A stretch of DNA of 38,015 nucleotides from an uncultured Muribaculum sp. (lineage in GTDB: Bacteria; Bacteroidota; Bacteroidia; Bacteroidales; Muribaculaceae): NCBI GenBank assembly GCA_910589555.1, contig CAJUTE010000028.1, positions 1-38,015 on the forward strand. Direction: 5' to 3'. Numbering within the stretch: the stretch's first letter is position 1; each line of letters begins with the position of its first letter. The position numbers were made by a program, and so were the translations under genes. The notes under the pieces were generated by a model. That model was not told where the DNA came from, ran no database searches, and saw only the letters and a program-made list of their open reading frames with translations. Shown piece after piece: positions 24,033 through 31,542 of the stretch.

Positions 24033-24182
24033 ATGAAATTATTAGACAAGACTTATATGTATTTCGTAGGATGTAATCTTATGATTAATTTTACACTACC
24101 AAAAGATAATGATGGCGGTTGTGATGCCGGTCCGATTTTGTCTTTTGGGCATGAGAATGGAACAAAAGTAAATAGTGCATAA
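24033..24182 (+). CDS. possible 49-residue small protein
   Basis: An open frame of 49 codons from ATG 24033, beginning MKLLDKTYMYFVGCNLMINF and ending in a Gly/Asn/Asp-rich part with SFGHENGTKVNSA. No membrane helix or known domain is recognised. It is the only uninterrupted short frame in the 620-base gap, and a strong hairpin with a U-run stands 49 bases after its stop, as expected for a transcript end. Against it: no clear Bacteroidetes promoter is seen in front, and 49 codons can stay open by chance in AT-rich DNA. It could also be the coding or non-coding part of a small RNA. Confidence 0.3.
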   Translation: MKLLDKTYMYFVGCNLMINFTLPKDNDGGCDAGPILSFGHENGTKVNSA

Positions 24183-24230
24183 TAGTAAATGTGTTTTATG
24201 TTAGGTTTGGAAGCCTTAGTAATTAAGGTA

Positions 24231-24273
24231 ACAAAATATGCCGCTTCGTGAGAAACGGCATATTTTGTTTTTG
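24231..24273 (+). terminator. hairpin terminator with GUGA loop
   Basis: A 13-base-pair stem (24231-24243 with 24256-24268) continues as UUC/GAA around a GUGA tetraloop and is followed by TTTTT. It ends whatever is transcribed from the 23.9-24.2 kb gap. The rest of the gap (23866-24397) shows no gene beyond the possible small ORF. Confidence 0.75.
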
Positions 24274-24347
24274 TGGAGATTCGATGGTTCTGTAGGACGA
24301 TAATAGATTTTATTTGTATTTAATTAGGAATTCTCAATGGAAATAGT

Positions 24348-24355
24348 TACTTTTG
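24348..24355 (+). promoter_or_regulatory. -7 element of the DUF6377 gene
   Basis: TACTTTTG matches TAnnTTTG about 43 bases before ATG 24398. No convincing -33 TTTG lies at the right distance, so the promoter may need an activator. Confidence 0.5.
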
Positions 24356-24397
24356 TGATAGCCTAAAGTAAAACGCTGGCCGTCCTTGGAAATTTTA

Positions 24398-25996
24398 ATG
24401 AATGTTATGTTTGTACAATTATTGAGATGCATACTGTTGGTCGTTGCCGTCACTTCAAGCGGCGGATTCGTGTATGCGAAAAAAAATTCACCGTTATTAA
24501 ATGATGTGTTCAAACGGGTTGATGCCTCTATCGCAGGTTATGAATATCGTCTTGATACAGCCCTGACCAATATCGAACATCTGAAGATTAGGCTGGATAC
24601 AACTCCCGATACAAGTGCGAAGATGGAGCTTGTGAAGGAGATTGTGCATGGTTATCTTCATAGAAATGTGGACTCCGTGCTGCATTATTCAAAAATCGGT
24701 GAAAAAATGGCGGCGTCAGTTGGTGATTATGATTCTGAAATCAGCTTTAAGATCGGCTCGATATTCTCGATGCCGCTCAAAGGTCATATTCACGAGTCGA
24801 TACAGCTGATTGACAGCCTTAATTCCTTGCCGCTATCGCCTGAACTTAAGCTGGACCTTTATAAGTCGGCACGCCTTGCCTACATTAAGATTCTGTCGTT
24901 TTATTCTAATTTCGTTATAAACCAGGGCTATTTCAATAAGTTCGTCGAGTTTAATGATTCAGTTTTGAACCATATAGATCCATCGGCAAGAGATTACAAT
25001 AAGTACCTTGGAACGCATTATATAGGGCAAAATCGTCCCGGACTTGCCTATGAGGCGCTTTCCGAGGCGTTGGATTCGGTGGATGCCGTGTCCAATGATT
25101 ATGTGGAGATCCAGTCGCTTATTTCCATTTTGAGCTATGCCCGTGGCAGATTTGACGACTGGGTTTATAGATTGGCTCTCGTGGCTGAGGCTGAAGCGTA
25201 TCTCGGCAATGTGGACAGTGAGGTGCTGAGACTTCTTGCCAATGATGTCTATGAGCGAGGTGATGTCGAGAGAGCGCACAGGTATGTGACACTTTCTCAC
25301 TGGTTCATCTCTAAAAGCGGGGCAAATCAGCGAGGTGTGCACGTGGCAAAGGCGCTTCCTAATATAATCGAGGCTTATGGCAGGGAGAACCGTAAGGCTT
25401 TTTATGCCATGTGCGGTCTGGTGGTGTGCTTTATGCTGATAGTGATACTTGTGCTGATTATTTTCCGCAACAAGGCTCGCGATGTGAAGCGTCTTAAAGA
25501 AAGCAGGGTGCAGCTTGCCAACGCCAATTTGGTGAAGGAGGCGTATATAGGGCAGTTTATGTCGCTATGCTCCACTTATATAGAGCGTCTGGAGGATTAT
25601 AACAAGCTCATTGCTCGAAAACTTATTGCCGGACAGTCGGAAGAAGTGTGCAATATGGTGCGGTCTGAGAAGTTTGTTGAGTCGCAGGTCGAACTGTTCT
25701 ATGAGATATTTGACAATGCGTTTACTCACATATTCCCGACCTTTATAAAGGATGTTAATGATCTTCTTGTTGATAATAAGACCTTTGAGGTGGGTGACGG
25801 AAACAAACTTACATCAGAGTTGCGTATCCTGGCGTTTATGCGTCTCGGCATGGACGACAGCACCCAGATGGCAAGATTCTTGCGACTGTCATTGAATACG
25901 ATATATACTTATCGAAACCGCAAACGCAGCAAGGCGAAAAATCGTGATACCTTTGAGCAGGATATAGCCAAAATCGGTTCTATTTCAGCTGAATAA
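24398..25996 (+). CDS. DUF6377 membrane sensor-regulator
   Basis: A 532-residue protein with a signal peptide or N-terminal anchor (MNVMFVQLLRCILLVVAVTSSGGFVYA), a helical periplasmic region of about 300 residues with TPR-like pairs of helices, one membrane helix (about 338-358, MCGLVVCFMLIVILVLIIF), a cytosolic coiled coil, and a C-terminal helix-turn-helix (LTSELRILAFMRLGMDDSTQMARFLRLSLNTIYTYRNRKRSKAKN, about 470-515) of the LuxR-like type. This matches the DUF6377 regulators of Bacteroides, which join an outside sensor part to DNA binding in one chain. I start at ATG 24398; a TTG 12 bases upstream is less likely. It stands alone in an AT-rich stretch, with hairpins on both sides and no adjacent polysaccharide or transport gene, so its target is unknown. 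Confidence 0.8.
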   Translation: MNVMFVQLLRCILLVVAVTSSGGFVYAKKNSPLLNDVFKRVDASIAGYEYRLDTALTNIEHLKIRLDTTPDTSAKMELVKEIVHGYLHRNVDSVLHYSKIGEKMAASVGDYDSEISFKIGSIFSMPLKGHIHESIQLIDSLNSLPLSPELKLDLYKSARLAYIKILSFYSNFVINQGYFNKFVEFNDSVLNHIDPSARDYNKYLGTHYIGQNRPGLAYEALSEALDSVDAVSNDYVEIQSLISILSYARGRFDDWVYRLALVAEAEAYLGNVDSEVLRLLANDVYERGDVERAHRYVTLSHWFISKSGANQRGVHVAKALPNIIEAYGRENRKAFYAMCGLVVCFMLIVILVLIIFRNKARDVKRLKESRVQLANANLVKEAYIGQFMSLCSTYIERLEDYNKLIARKLIAGQSEEVCNMVRSEKFVESQVELFYEIFDNAFTHIFPTFIKDVNDLLVDNKTFEVGDGNKLTSELRILAFMRLGMDDSTQMARFLRLSLNTIYTYRNRKRSKAKNRDTFEQDIAKIGSISAE

Positions 25997-26116
25997 AGTT
26001 ATATCAGCGTTATATTGTGCTGATGTAACTTTCAGAAACTCAATGGGGTATGCCAAATCATATTCTATATTTCTTATATCGGCGCCCCGAGGTGTATTTC
26101 GGATTGCAATATTTTG

Positions 26117-26124
26117 TAACTTTG
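26117..26124 (+). promoter_or_regulatory. -7 element before candidate small RNA
   Basis: TAACTTTG fits TAnnTTTG. No ORF follows before the hairpin at 26249-26278. The -33 region is not clear. Confidence 0.4.
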
Positions 26125-26130
26125 TATTGC

Positions 26131-26285
26131 AAAATCTAAGAATAATGGATTTTAACTGAAATATTAGTTTCTTCAGTTTAGAGTACAGTTTCAAGGTAGA
26201 TTGATTTTTCAAGTTAGTTAGTAAAGTAGACCTTTTTGTAAGGAACAGCAAAAGCGACATCGTGAGATGTCGCTTTTGATTTATC
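26131..26285 (+). ncRNA. candidate small RNA A
   Basis: About 155 bases between a -7 element and a perfect 12-base-pair hairpin (26249-26260 with 26267-26278) whose stem is capped by C(GUGA)G. There is no ORF longer than a few codons in the expected direction (ATG GAT TTT AAC TGA). It could also be a read-through leader or just the terminator of the DUF6377 gene, which ends 252 bases before the hairpin. Confidence 0.35.
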
Positions 26286-26446
26286 AAAACCACCCCTTCA
26301 AAAAGCCTGATTTTACGCCTTGAATGTATAATATTCGGTGTTATTGTATTTATATTTATGGTGATATAACGGTGACAATGGCATTTGATAATCAATATGT
26401 TAGCTGCGTTTTGGCTTTATATGTGTTTGTATTCAAATGAAAAAGC

Positions 26447-26477
26447 ATTGATTTTTCTTGTTTTCGACCTATCTTTG
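26447..26477 (+). promoter_or_regulatory. promoter before candidate small RNA
   Basis: ATTG (26447-26450), a 19-base spacer and TATCTTTG (26470-26477). No gene follows for 380 bases, but a hairpin with a U-run does. Confidence 0.5.
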
Positions 26478-26483
26478 TAATGT

Positions 26484-26690
26484 TAATAATTAATCAGTCT
26501 GTAATTCTAAGGATATAACTGGAATTAGTAAATGCAACAAAGATTAGCAATAGTTACTATTAGGGTATAAAAAGGATAGTTAGTTTAGGTAAAACGATTG
26601 AAAGTGTTTTGATAGAATTACTGTTTTAGGTTAGCACTTGGCTAAAGTCAAGAAAACAAGAGTCGCTCGTGAGAACGGCTCTTATTTTTT
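26484..26690 (+). ncRNA. candidate small RNA B
   Basis: About 205 bases from the promoter at 26447-26477 to a terminator hairpin (26658-26665 with 26676-26683, one G.U pair, C(GUGA)G in the loop) followed by ATTTTTT. A second small stem (TTAGC ACTTG GCTAA) lies just before the terminator. Stops occur in all three frames, so it is unlikely to code. A loose similarity to the 24.2 kb unit (GTTTTA..GTTAG..TTGG before the hairpin) is visible by eye only. Confidence 0.45.
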
Positions 26691-26808
26691 GTCCATTGTT
26701 CCGGTAAGAATATGAAATAATCCCATATAGTCCATGCGTGGGGAAACATTGTAAATCCTCAAGGCGGCATCATGTCTATGAATGCGGTATGGATTGGCGA
26801 TTTTTGAC

Positions 26809-26816
26809 TATTTTTG
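26809..26816 (+). promoter_or_regulatory. -7 element of the ATP-grasp-like gene
   Basis: TATTTTTG fits TAnnTTTG and lies inside the longer in-frame extension of the following gene, which supports ATG 26860 as the start. The -33 element is poor. Confidence 0.5.
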
Positions 26817-26859
26817 TAGCGGAATTAATAAGAATGTGGAAATCTCCAAAAGTCGTGAC

Positions 26860-28014
26860 ATGAAATTGCATTATTTTAATCCCGAGAATGACATTGCGCT
26901 TGGACTGCTTCCGGGGCAGAGTCTCACTATGTCGCCGATGGTGGCAGAGCTTCACCGTTGCGGCGCTTTGTTGCCGATGTGGTATGCTTCGGCGGGCGAT
27001 TGCGTGCTTGTGGATGAACCGTTTGATCAGGATTTCGTGTCACGCATCAGGCGTGATTTTGCTCTGGATGTCGATGTGGTCACTTCAGTTTGCGGAGCGT
27101 CGGACGAGATGTCGGGAGCGCCGTGGGGATGGTCGTTTGACTCGGCTCGCAGGTTGAGCGGCGCGGGAGCAGTGGTTCCTGACGCGACGCTGTTGGAAAA
27201 AATGAGGGGATTGTCCCATCGTAGGACCACTCTTGAGGTTTTGTCGCGTCTTGCCGGGCTCTCTGCGTTTTCCGGGATAACTTTGCCTGTAGAGGCGGTT
27301 GATGTCGCTGCGGTAAAGGAAGCGCTTGCCGGCTGGGGTGAGATTTATGTGAAGCAGCCTTGGTCGAGTAGCGGGAGAGGGGTGTTTCGAGTCGCATCGT
27401 TGAATGGAGATGCCGAGAAAAGGATTGCCGGAATGATAAGGCGGCAAGGGAGTGTGATGGTGGAACGGGCTTTTGATAAGCTTATGGATTTTGCCATGCT
27501 GTTCCGCTCGTGTTCCGGAGCGGTTCAGTTTGTGGGTTATTCTTTGTTCTTCAATTCCTCCCGGGATTCCTATGGCGGAAATCTTATGCTTGCCGATGCC
27601 GATATTGAGAGGGCACTCGTGGAGCGTGGCGCGTCGATTGATGATCTTGTCCTGTTGAAACACTTTATGCCTGAGATGCTCACATCTATTATAGCTCCTT
27701 TCTACGATGGATATTTCGGAGTTGACATGATGCTTGGACGCAACGGTTACATATCACCGTGCGTTGAAATAAATCTGCGTATGACCATGGGTGTGGTCGC
27801 TCACCTGCTTAGGGAGCGGTTGCTTGAGCCGGGGGTGAATGGCATTTTCAGGGTGGCTCCTGTGTCGGCTGCCGTGATGGCGGAGAGCAGATGTGAAGTG
27901 AAAAATAACCGTGTGCAGAGCGGGCGTCTTTTTCTTACGCCTGTGTCGGCACACGGTTTTGGATTTTCGGTTGAGACTGCTGATGGGTCAGAACTTCAGA
28001 AGCTCCTGGAATAG
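26860..28014 (+). CDS. ATP-grasp-like protein of unknown substrate
   Basis: A 384-residue cytosolic protein. The N-terminus MKLHYFNPENDIALG opens a pre-ATP-grasp-like region. The nucleotide-binding strand-loop IYVKQPWSSSGRGVFRV (about 161-177) and the later GVDMMLGRNGYISPCVEINLRMTMGVVAHLL (with the metal-binding Glu-x-Asn) fit an ATP-grasp ligase fold, which joins a carboxylate to an amine or thiol. I do not recognise the subfamily or substrate. ATG 26860 is favoured because the upstream part of the frame crosses the promoter. It is a single gene; its last 27 bases overlap the end of convergent maf, which is unusual for two unrelated genes and ties their 3' ends together. Confidence 0.65.
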   Translation: MKLHYFNPENDIALGLLPGQSLTMSPMVAELHRCGALLPMWYASAGDCVLVDEPFDQDFVSRIRRDFALDVDVVTSVCGASDEMSGAPWGWSFDSARRLSGAGAVVPDATLLEKMRGLSHRRTTLEVLSRLAGLSAFSGITLPVEAVDVAAVKEALAGWGEIYVKQPWSSSGRGVFRVASLNGDAEKRIAGMIRRQGSVMVERAFDKLMDFAMLFRSCSGAVQFVGYSLFFNSSRDSYGGNLMLADADIERALVERGASIDDLVLLKHFMPEMLTSIIAPFYDGYFGVDMMLGRNGYISPCVEINLRMTMGVVAHLLRERLLEPGVNGIFRVAPVSAAVMAESRCEVKNNRVQSGRLFLTPVSAHGFGFSVETADGSELQKLLE

Positions 28015-28581
28015 GCGGTGAGTGGGGAGTCCCATCACGTTGTAGTAGCTTCCGGAAATATCTTTTATTCCTACGGCGCCAATCCATTCCTGCACTCCGT
28101 AGGCGCCTGCCTTGTCGGTGGGGTGGAATCGGCTCACATAGTATTGTATCATCTCTTCGGTAAGATCGCCGAATGTCACTTCCGACTGCACGGAGAATGT
28201 CACTGAGCGGAGCGTTGTCACGATAGTGACACCGGTCACGACTTTATGGGTTTTTCCCGAAATTTTGCGCAGCATTTCTACCGCATCCTCGTCGGTGGCT
28301 GGCTTCCCGAGAATCTCCTTGTCGAGTATCACCGTAGTGTCGGCGGTGATTAGAAGCTGCTCAGGAAGCATCTGCTTCTTGTAGGCATACGCTTTTTTAT
28401 ATGACAGATATCCGGCGACATCTTCAAGAGCCATATTGTCGGGGTAGGATTCATCAACTTCAATGTTGTTGGCGATATCGAAGTCGATAGCCATCATTGA
28501 CAATAGTTCACGGCGGCGAGGTGAATGACTCGCCAGGACAACGCTGTAGCGTCCAAGATTTTCTAATGGGTTACGTGCCAT
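27988..28581 (-). CDS. maf: Maf-like nucleoside triphosphate pyrophosphatase
   Basis: A 197-residue house-cleaning enzyme of the Maf/YhdE type that hydrolyses dTTP, UTP and modified nucleotides to monophosphates. Motifs: VVLASHSPRRRELLSMM (the SxxRxxLL signature), ITADTTVILDKEILGKP with the catalytic aspartate, and SGKTHKVVTGV. The C-terminus contains the family-like GAYGVQEWIGAVGIKDISGSYYNVMGLPTHRL. It is the last gene of the HU-SPOR/nitroreductase/DUF2520/kdsC operon and lies six bases after kdsC. Confidence 0.94.
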   Translation of the reverse strand: MARNPLENLGRYSVVLASHSPRRRELLSMMAIDFDIANNIEVDESYPDNMALEDVAGYLSYKKAYAYKKQMLPEQLLITADTTVILDKEILGKPATDEDAVEMLRKISGKTHKVVTGVTIVTTLRSVTFSVQSEVTFGDLTEEMIQYYVSRFHPTDKAGAYGVQEWIGAVGIKDISGSYYNVMGLPTHRLFQELLKF

Positions 28582-28587
28582 AATTAT

Positions 28588-29118
28588 TTACCAACCAAAT
28601 GCTTTTTCTTTTTTTGATGTCGCCCAGTTGTCCTGAGCCTTCATTATCTCTTCGAGTATGTCTCTCGCCACGCCATATCCGCCGTTCACAGGTGAGATGT
28701 AGGTGGCGATTTCCTTGATTTCGTCAGCGGCGTCGGCGGGAGCTACCGACAGTCCCGCGTATTCCATGGACTCATAGTCGGGGAGGTCGTCGCCCACAAA
28801 TGCTGTGTGTTCCTGATGCACGCCGTTGTCGATGATCCATTGTTTGAACACATCGAGCTTTTGCCCGCACTTGGTGAATATGTCGTTGATGCCAAGTGCT
28901 TTGTAGCGTGTGATGATCGCCGAACTGTCGGCTCCGGTGATGATCGCTATTTTGTAGCTGCGTTTCACCGCGAGTTGCAGGGCAAAGCCGTCTTTGATGT
29001 TTACCATCCTTGCCGGCACTCCGTCATGCCCGAGGGGGATGGTGGAAGGCGAGAGCACTCCGTCGACATCAAAAGCTATGGCTTTGATTTGTGTCAGGTC
29101 ATAGTTAACTTTGCTCAT
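28588..29118 (-). CDS. kdsC: HAD-type phosphatase, KdsC-like
   Basis: A 176-residue small HAD phosphatase without cap domain. The nucleophile motif is AFDVDGVLSPS (15-25), motif II is IITGADSS, and the magnesium-binding motif III is FVGDDLPDYESM. This is the profile of 3-deoxy-D-manno-octulosonate 8-phosphate phosphatase, which makes free KDO for the lipid A core. Related HAD proteins act on other sugar phosphates, so the assignment rests on family similarity. Its first 14 bases overlap the end of the DUF2520 gene upstream, and maf follows six bases downstream. Confidence 0.85.
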   Translation of the reverse strand: MSKVNYDLTQIKAIAFDVDGVLSPSTIPLGHDGVPARMVNIKDGFALQLAVKRSYKIAIITGADSSAIITRYKALGINDIFTKCGQKLDVFKQWIIDNGVHQEHTAFVGDDLPDYESMEYAGLSVAPADAADEIKEIATYISPVNGGYGVARDILEEIMKAQDNWATSKKEKAFGW

Positions 29119-29884
29119 TATAGTACTTTTTGATTATGTTTAGCGATAATAGTGAATAAATGTCTTTAGCTTCTCCTTGCAGCTCATCGAGATGCTTTTG
29201 TATGGTTTTCAGGTCGTTTCTCCTTGCCGGTCCCGTTTGTCCCTCGTGTGGTGACACTTTTAACGCCTTTTCGAAAGTGGCTTTTACAAGTGGCTCCATT
29301 ACCGACAAGTCCTGTCCGATACTTTTTAATATATCAACAGAAAACCCCCATAAATAGTTTGTGAAGTTGCAGGCGAAAACGGCGGCAATATGAAGCTTTT
29401 TTCGGGCTTCACTGTCGGCTTCCCTCACGTTTGGGCTGATTCTCTCGGCGAAAAGGCGTATTTTGTCTAAGGATTCCGGGTCATTGCCTTCGATGAAAAC
29501 AGGAACTTTTTCCATGTCCACGTCTATTTCTTTGGAAAAAGTCTGCATGGGGTATAGCACCCCGTATCTCGGACTTATGGAGCTTAGCGCCTCCATCGGC
29601 ACCGAGCCGGAGGTGTGCACCCACAGAGCGTCGCTATTCCCGGCTTGCCTTGCTATGTCGGGAATGGCGTCGTCTTTCACTGAGATTATATATATGTCGG
29701 CATCTTTTGTCAACAGGCTCAGGTCGTCGATGGCTTCCGCGCCTGTGGCGAGAGCGAGCGTGCGCGCGTTGTCGATGTTGCGGCTGTAGATCTGTGTGAT
29801 GATTGTTGATTCGCTTAGCTTCTTGGCGAGATGTGTGGCGACGTTGCCTGATCCTATTATCGCAGCTTTCAGCGTTCTTTCCAT
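29105..29884 (-). CDS. DUF2520 Rossmann-fold protein
   Basis: A 259-residue protein with an N-terminal NAD(P)-binding motif AAIIGSGNVATHLAKKL (about 6-22) and a C-terminal helical DUF2520 domain (about 130-255), the build of F420/NADP oxidoreductase-like and ketopantoate/pyrroline-carboxylate-reductase-like proteins. The substrate is not known. I start at ATG 29884, inside the last 16 bases of the nitroreductase gene; an ATG at 29908 would add eight residues before the glycine motif. Overlap with both neighbours shows translational coupling. Confidence 0.82.
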   Translation of the reverse strand: MERTLKAAIIGSGNVATHLAKKLSESTIITQIYSRNIDNARTLALATGAEAIDDLSLLTKDADIYIISVKDDAIPDIARQAGNSDALWVHTSGSVPMEALSSISPRYGVLYPMQTFSKEIDVDMEKVPVFIEGNDPESLDKIRLFAERISPNVREADSEARKKLHIAAVFACNFTNYLWGFSVDILKSIGQDLSVMEPLVKATFEKALKVSPHEGQTGPARRNDLKTIQKHLDELQGEAKDIYSLLSLNIIKKYYNEQS

Positions 29885-30405
29885 GTGCCGATATGGACTT
29901 TCTCCCACATTAGCTTGTTGATGTCCTGGGGCTTGCGGTCTTCAGCCTTATGCCCTATGGCGATGATGCACACCGGCAGTATGGTGTCAGGCATATCGAG
30001 AATGTTCTGCACGTAGGTCTCTGACTCAAGGTCATTTTCGGTGTAACGTCCGCGCACTTGTATCCAGCAGGATCCGAGTCCGAGGTCGGCAGCCTGAAGC
30101 TGTATGAAGGTGGCGGCGATTGCGGCGTCTTCAATCCACGGATCGGAAGCCTCCACATCGCAGGCTACTATTATGGCGAGGGCGCATCCGGCTATGGGGT
30201 GGGCGCCGTTCTCCTTGCATTTGCTCAGGGCTTCGAGTTTGGCTGTGTCTTCCACCAGCACGAATTGCCACGGACGTGAATTCTTGGAAGTAGGAGCCAT
30301 CAATGCTGCCTCCATTATGGTTTTTACGTCTTCGGCAGATACTTCCTCGTCGGTAAACCGGCGTATGCTGCGTCGATTTACTATAAGGTCATGAAAATTG
30401 CTCAT
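29869..30405 (-). CDS. nitroreductase-family flavoprotein
   Basis: A 178-residue FMN-dependent oxidoreductase. The N-terminal RRSIRRFTDEEVS and LMAPTSKNSRPWQFVLVED are the FMN phosphate- and ring-binding signatures; LGLGSCWIQVRGRY is the C-terminal conserved piece. Members reduce nitro compounds, quinones or enones with NAD(P)H; the natural substrate cannot be predicted. It lies 33 bases after the HU-SPOR gene and overlaps the DUF2520 gene. Confidence 0.9.
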   Translation of the reverse strand: MSNFHDLIVNRRSIRRFTDEEVSAEDVKTIMEAALMAPTSKNSRPWQFVLVEDTAKLEALSKCKENGAHPIAGCALAIIVACDVEASDPWIEDAAIAATFIQLQAADLGLGSCWIQVRGRYTENDLESETYVQNILDMPDTILPVCIIAIGHKAEDRKPQDINKLMWEKVHIGTWKER

Positions 30406-30438
30406 ATAGTTTGGAGAATTGGTTATTTCCGGGGGGGA

Positions 30439-31416
30439 TCAGCGGCGGAACACCCATGCGTCGGGATATTTTGCCGCATTGTCGCCGGCTGACAGGATGG
30501 CGTATACCTCGTTGTAGCTTTTGCCTGACGCTACGTATATGCGGTAACGGTTGTCGGCGGCGAGAATGGCGAGATTGCTTCCGGGGTGGGCGGCGATGTA
30601 TTCTTCGGCTTTGCTGCGTGAAGGCAGCGATGCCACAATGAGGAAGAATGAGTCGTCGGCGTCATGAGCTGCGGTTGCGGCAGCCGGTTTTTGGAGTTGC
30701 GCGGTAGGCTTGTTTTCGGTTACGGTTTCCACCACGGTCATCGCGTCGGCATTGTCAGGGCGTGCGAATGAAAGCACCTGACGCGGATTTGCGATGATGA
30801 TTTTCTCGGGTGTCTTTGAGCGGAATGTAAGGCTCTTTCCGAATGTGGCAAGCTCTGAACGATGCTCAATGACCGGGGTCGACAGCATGAGTCCAAGCCC
30901 AAGGAGCACGGCGACTGATGCAGCCGCGCGAAGCGCTGTTTTGGCGGTGCGTGTGATGAATCCGCGTTTCTGCGGTTCTTCGGGCTTTGCCGACAGGTCG
31001 AATTGTGTGAGTTTGAATGACGGTAGTCCTACCAGTCGCGGTGATGTCGCGGTGGCTGCAAACGGGTCGAATTCAAGATTGCCCTCTGCGTTGCCGCGTA
31101 GAATGCCGAGACGGCCCACTGCAAATTCTCCGCCATTGTCAATCTGTGATTTCAACGCTGCCACTTGATCGGCGATTGACGCAAGCGCGCGGTCAAATGT
31201 GGTGGATGACGCTCGGGCTATCGACGCAGCGAGCAAGCCGTCGTTATGAGCGACCTCGCCGTTGAACGATATGGAGCGTGACGGAGGCATGATAACGCCG
31301 GTGGCTTCATCGATTCTTGCCGGAGAGTACTGGGCGATGAATGCGCCGAGTTCGGGCACTATCACGCAGTCATGGCGTAAAATCAAGTATTCTATATGTC
31401 GGGTTATCGAATTCAC
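30439..31416 (-). CDS. HU/CCDC81-like and SPOR domain membrane protein
   Basis: A 325-residue protein joining two HU-like CCDC81-type domains (about 1-145; the first has the typical RHIEYLILRHDCVIVPELGAFIAQY), a basic region, one membrane helix (about 172-190) and a C-terminal SPOR domain (about 250-325, ending YPDAWVFRR). HU-like folds on the cytosolic side and a peptidoglycan-binding SPOR on the periplasmic side suggest a link between the division site and DNA or a cytosolic partner; this is inference. I start it at GTG 31416, because the family begins a few residues before HIEYL and the ATG at 31443 lies upstream of the promoter's -7 element. It is the first gene of an operon with nitroreductase, DUF2520, kdsC and maf. 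Confidence 0.82.
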   Translation of the reverse strand: MNSITRHIEYLILRHDCVIVPELGAFIAQYSPARIDEATGVIMPPSRSISFNGEVAHNDGLLAASIARASSTTFDRALASIADQVAALKSQIDNGGEFAVGRLGILRGNAEGNLEFDPFAATATSPRLVGLPSFKLTQFDLSAKPEEPQKRGFITRTAKTALRAAASVAVLLGLGLMLSTPVIEHRSELATFGKSLTFRSKTPEKIIIANPRQVLSFARPDNADAMTVVETVTENKPTAQLQKPAAATAAHDADDSFFLIVASLPSRSKAEEYIAAHPGSNLAILAADNRYRIYVASGKSYNEVYAILSAGDNAAKYPDAWVFRR

Positions 31417-31420
31417 GATA

Positions 31421-31451
31421 CAAAGATAGTGACTAAATGTCACATTTCAAA
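31421..31451 (-). promoter_or_regulatory. promoter of the HU-SPOR operon
   Basis: On the minus strand TTTG (31451-31448), a 19-base spacer and TATCTTTG (31428-31421). The start point would fall at about 31414-31416, on the GTG start codon itself. Confidence 0.65.
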
Positions 31452-31513
31452 ACAGCTGTTAATCTTATTTATTAACGAGTTTTTAACCCCATGATGTTAA
31501 TAACTCCGGATAG

Positions 31514-31541
31514 TTATCAACATATTATCAACATATCAACA
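31514..31541. repeat. tandem TTATCAACA boxes
   Basis: TTATCAACA occurs at 31514-31522 and 31525-31533, and ATATCAACA at 31533-31541. These are one to two changes from the DnaA box TTATCCACA. They lie in the short gap between two minus-strand genes. Confidence 0.5.
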
Positions 31542-31542
31542 C

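Noticed and set aside
23866..24397. tRNA or other classic RNA genes in the gaps
   Set aside because: I looked for a T-loop GGTTCRA pattern and an acceptor stem in the large gaps and found none; nothing resembles 5S, tmRNA, SRP RNA or RNase P.
25985..26395. 136-codon minus-strand frame
   Set aside because: It is AT-rich, has no recognisable domain, covers the plus-strand promoter and hairpin of candidate RNA A, and overlaps the DUF6377 end. Chance opening is more likely.
31417..31443. ATG 31443 as start of the HU-SPOR protein
   Set aside because: It stands upstream of the -7 element of the only visible promoter and adds residues not seen in the family; kept as the alternative that would refute the leaderless start.
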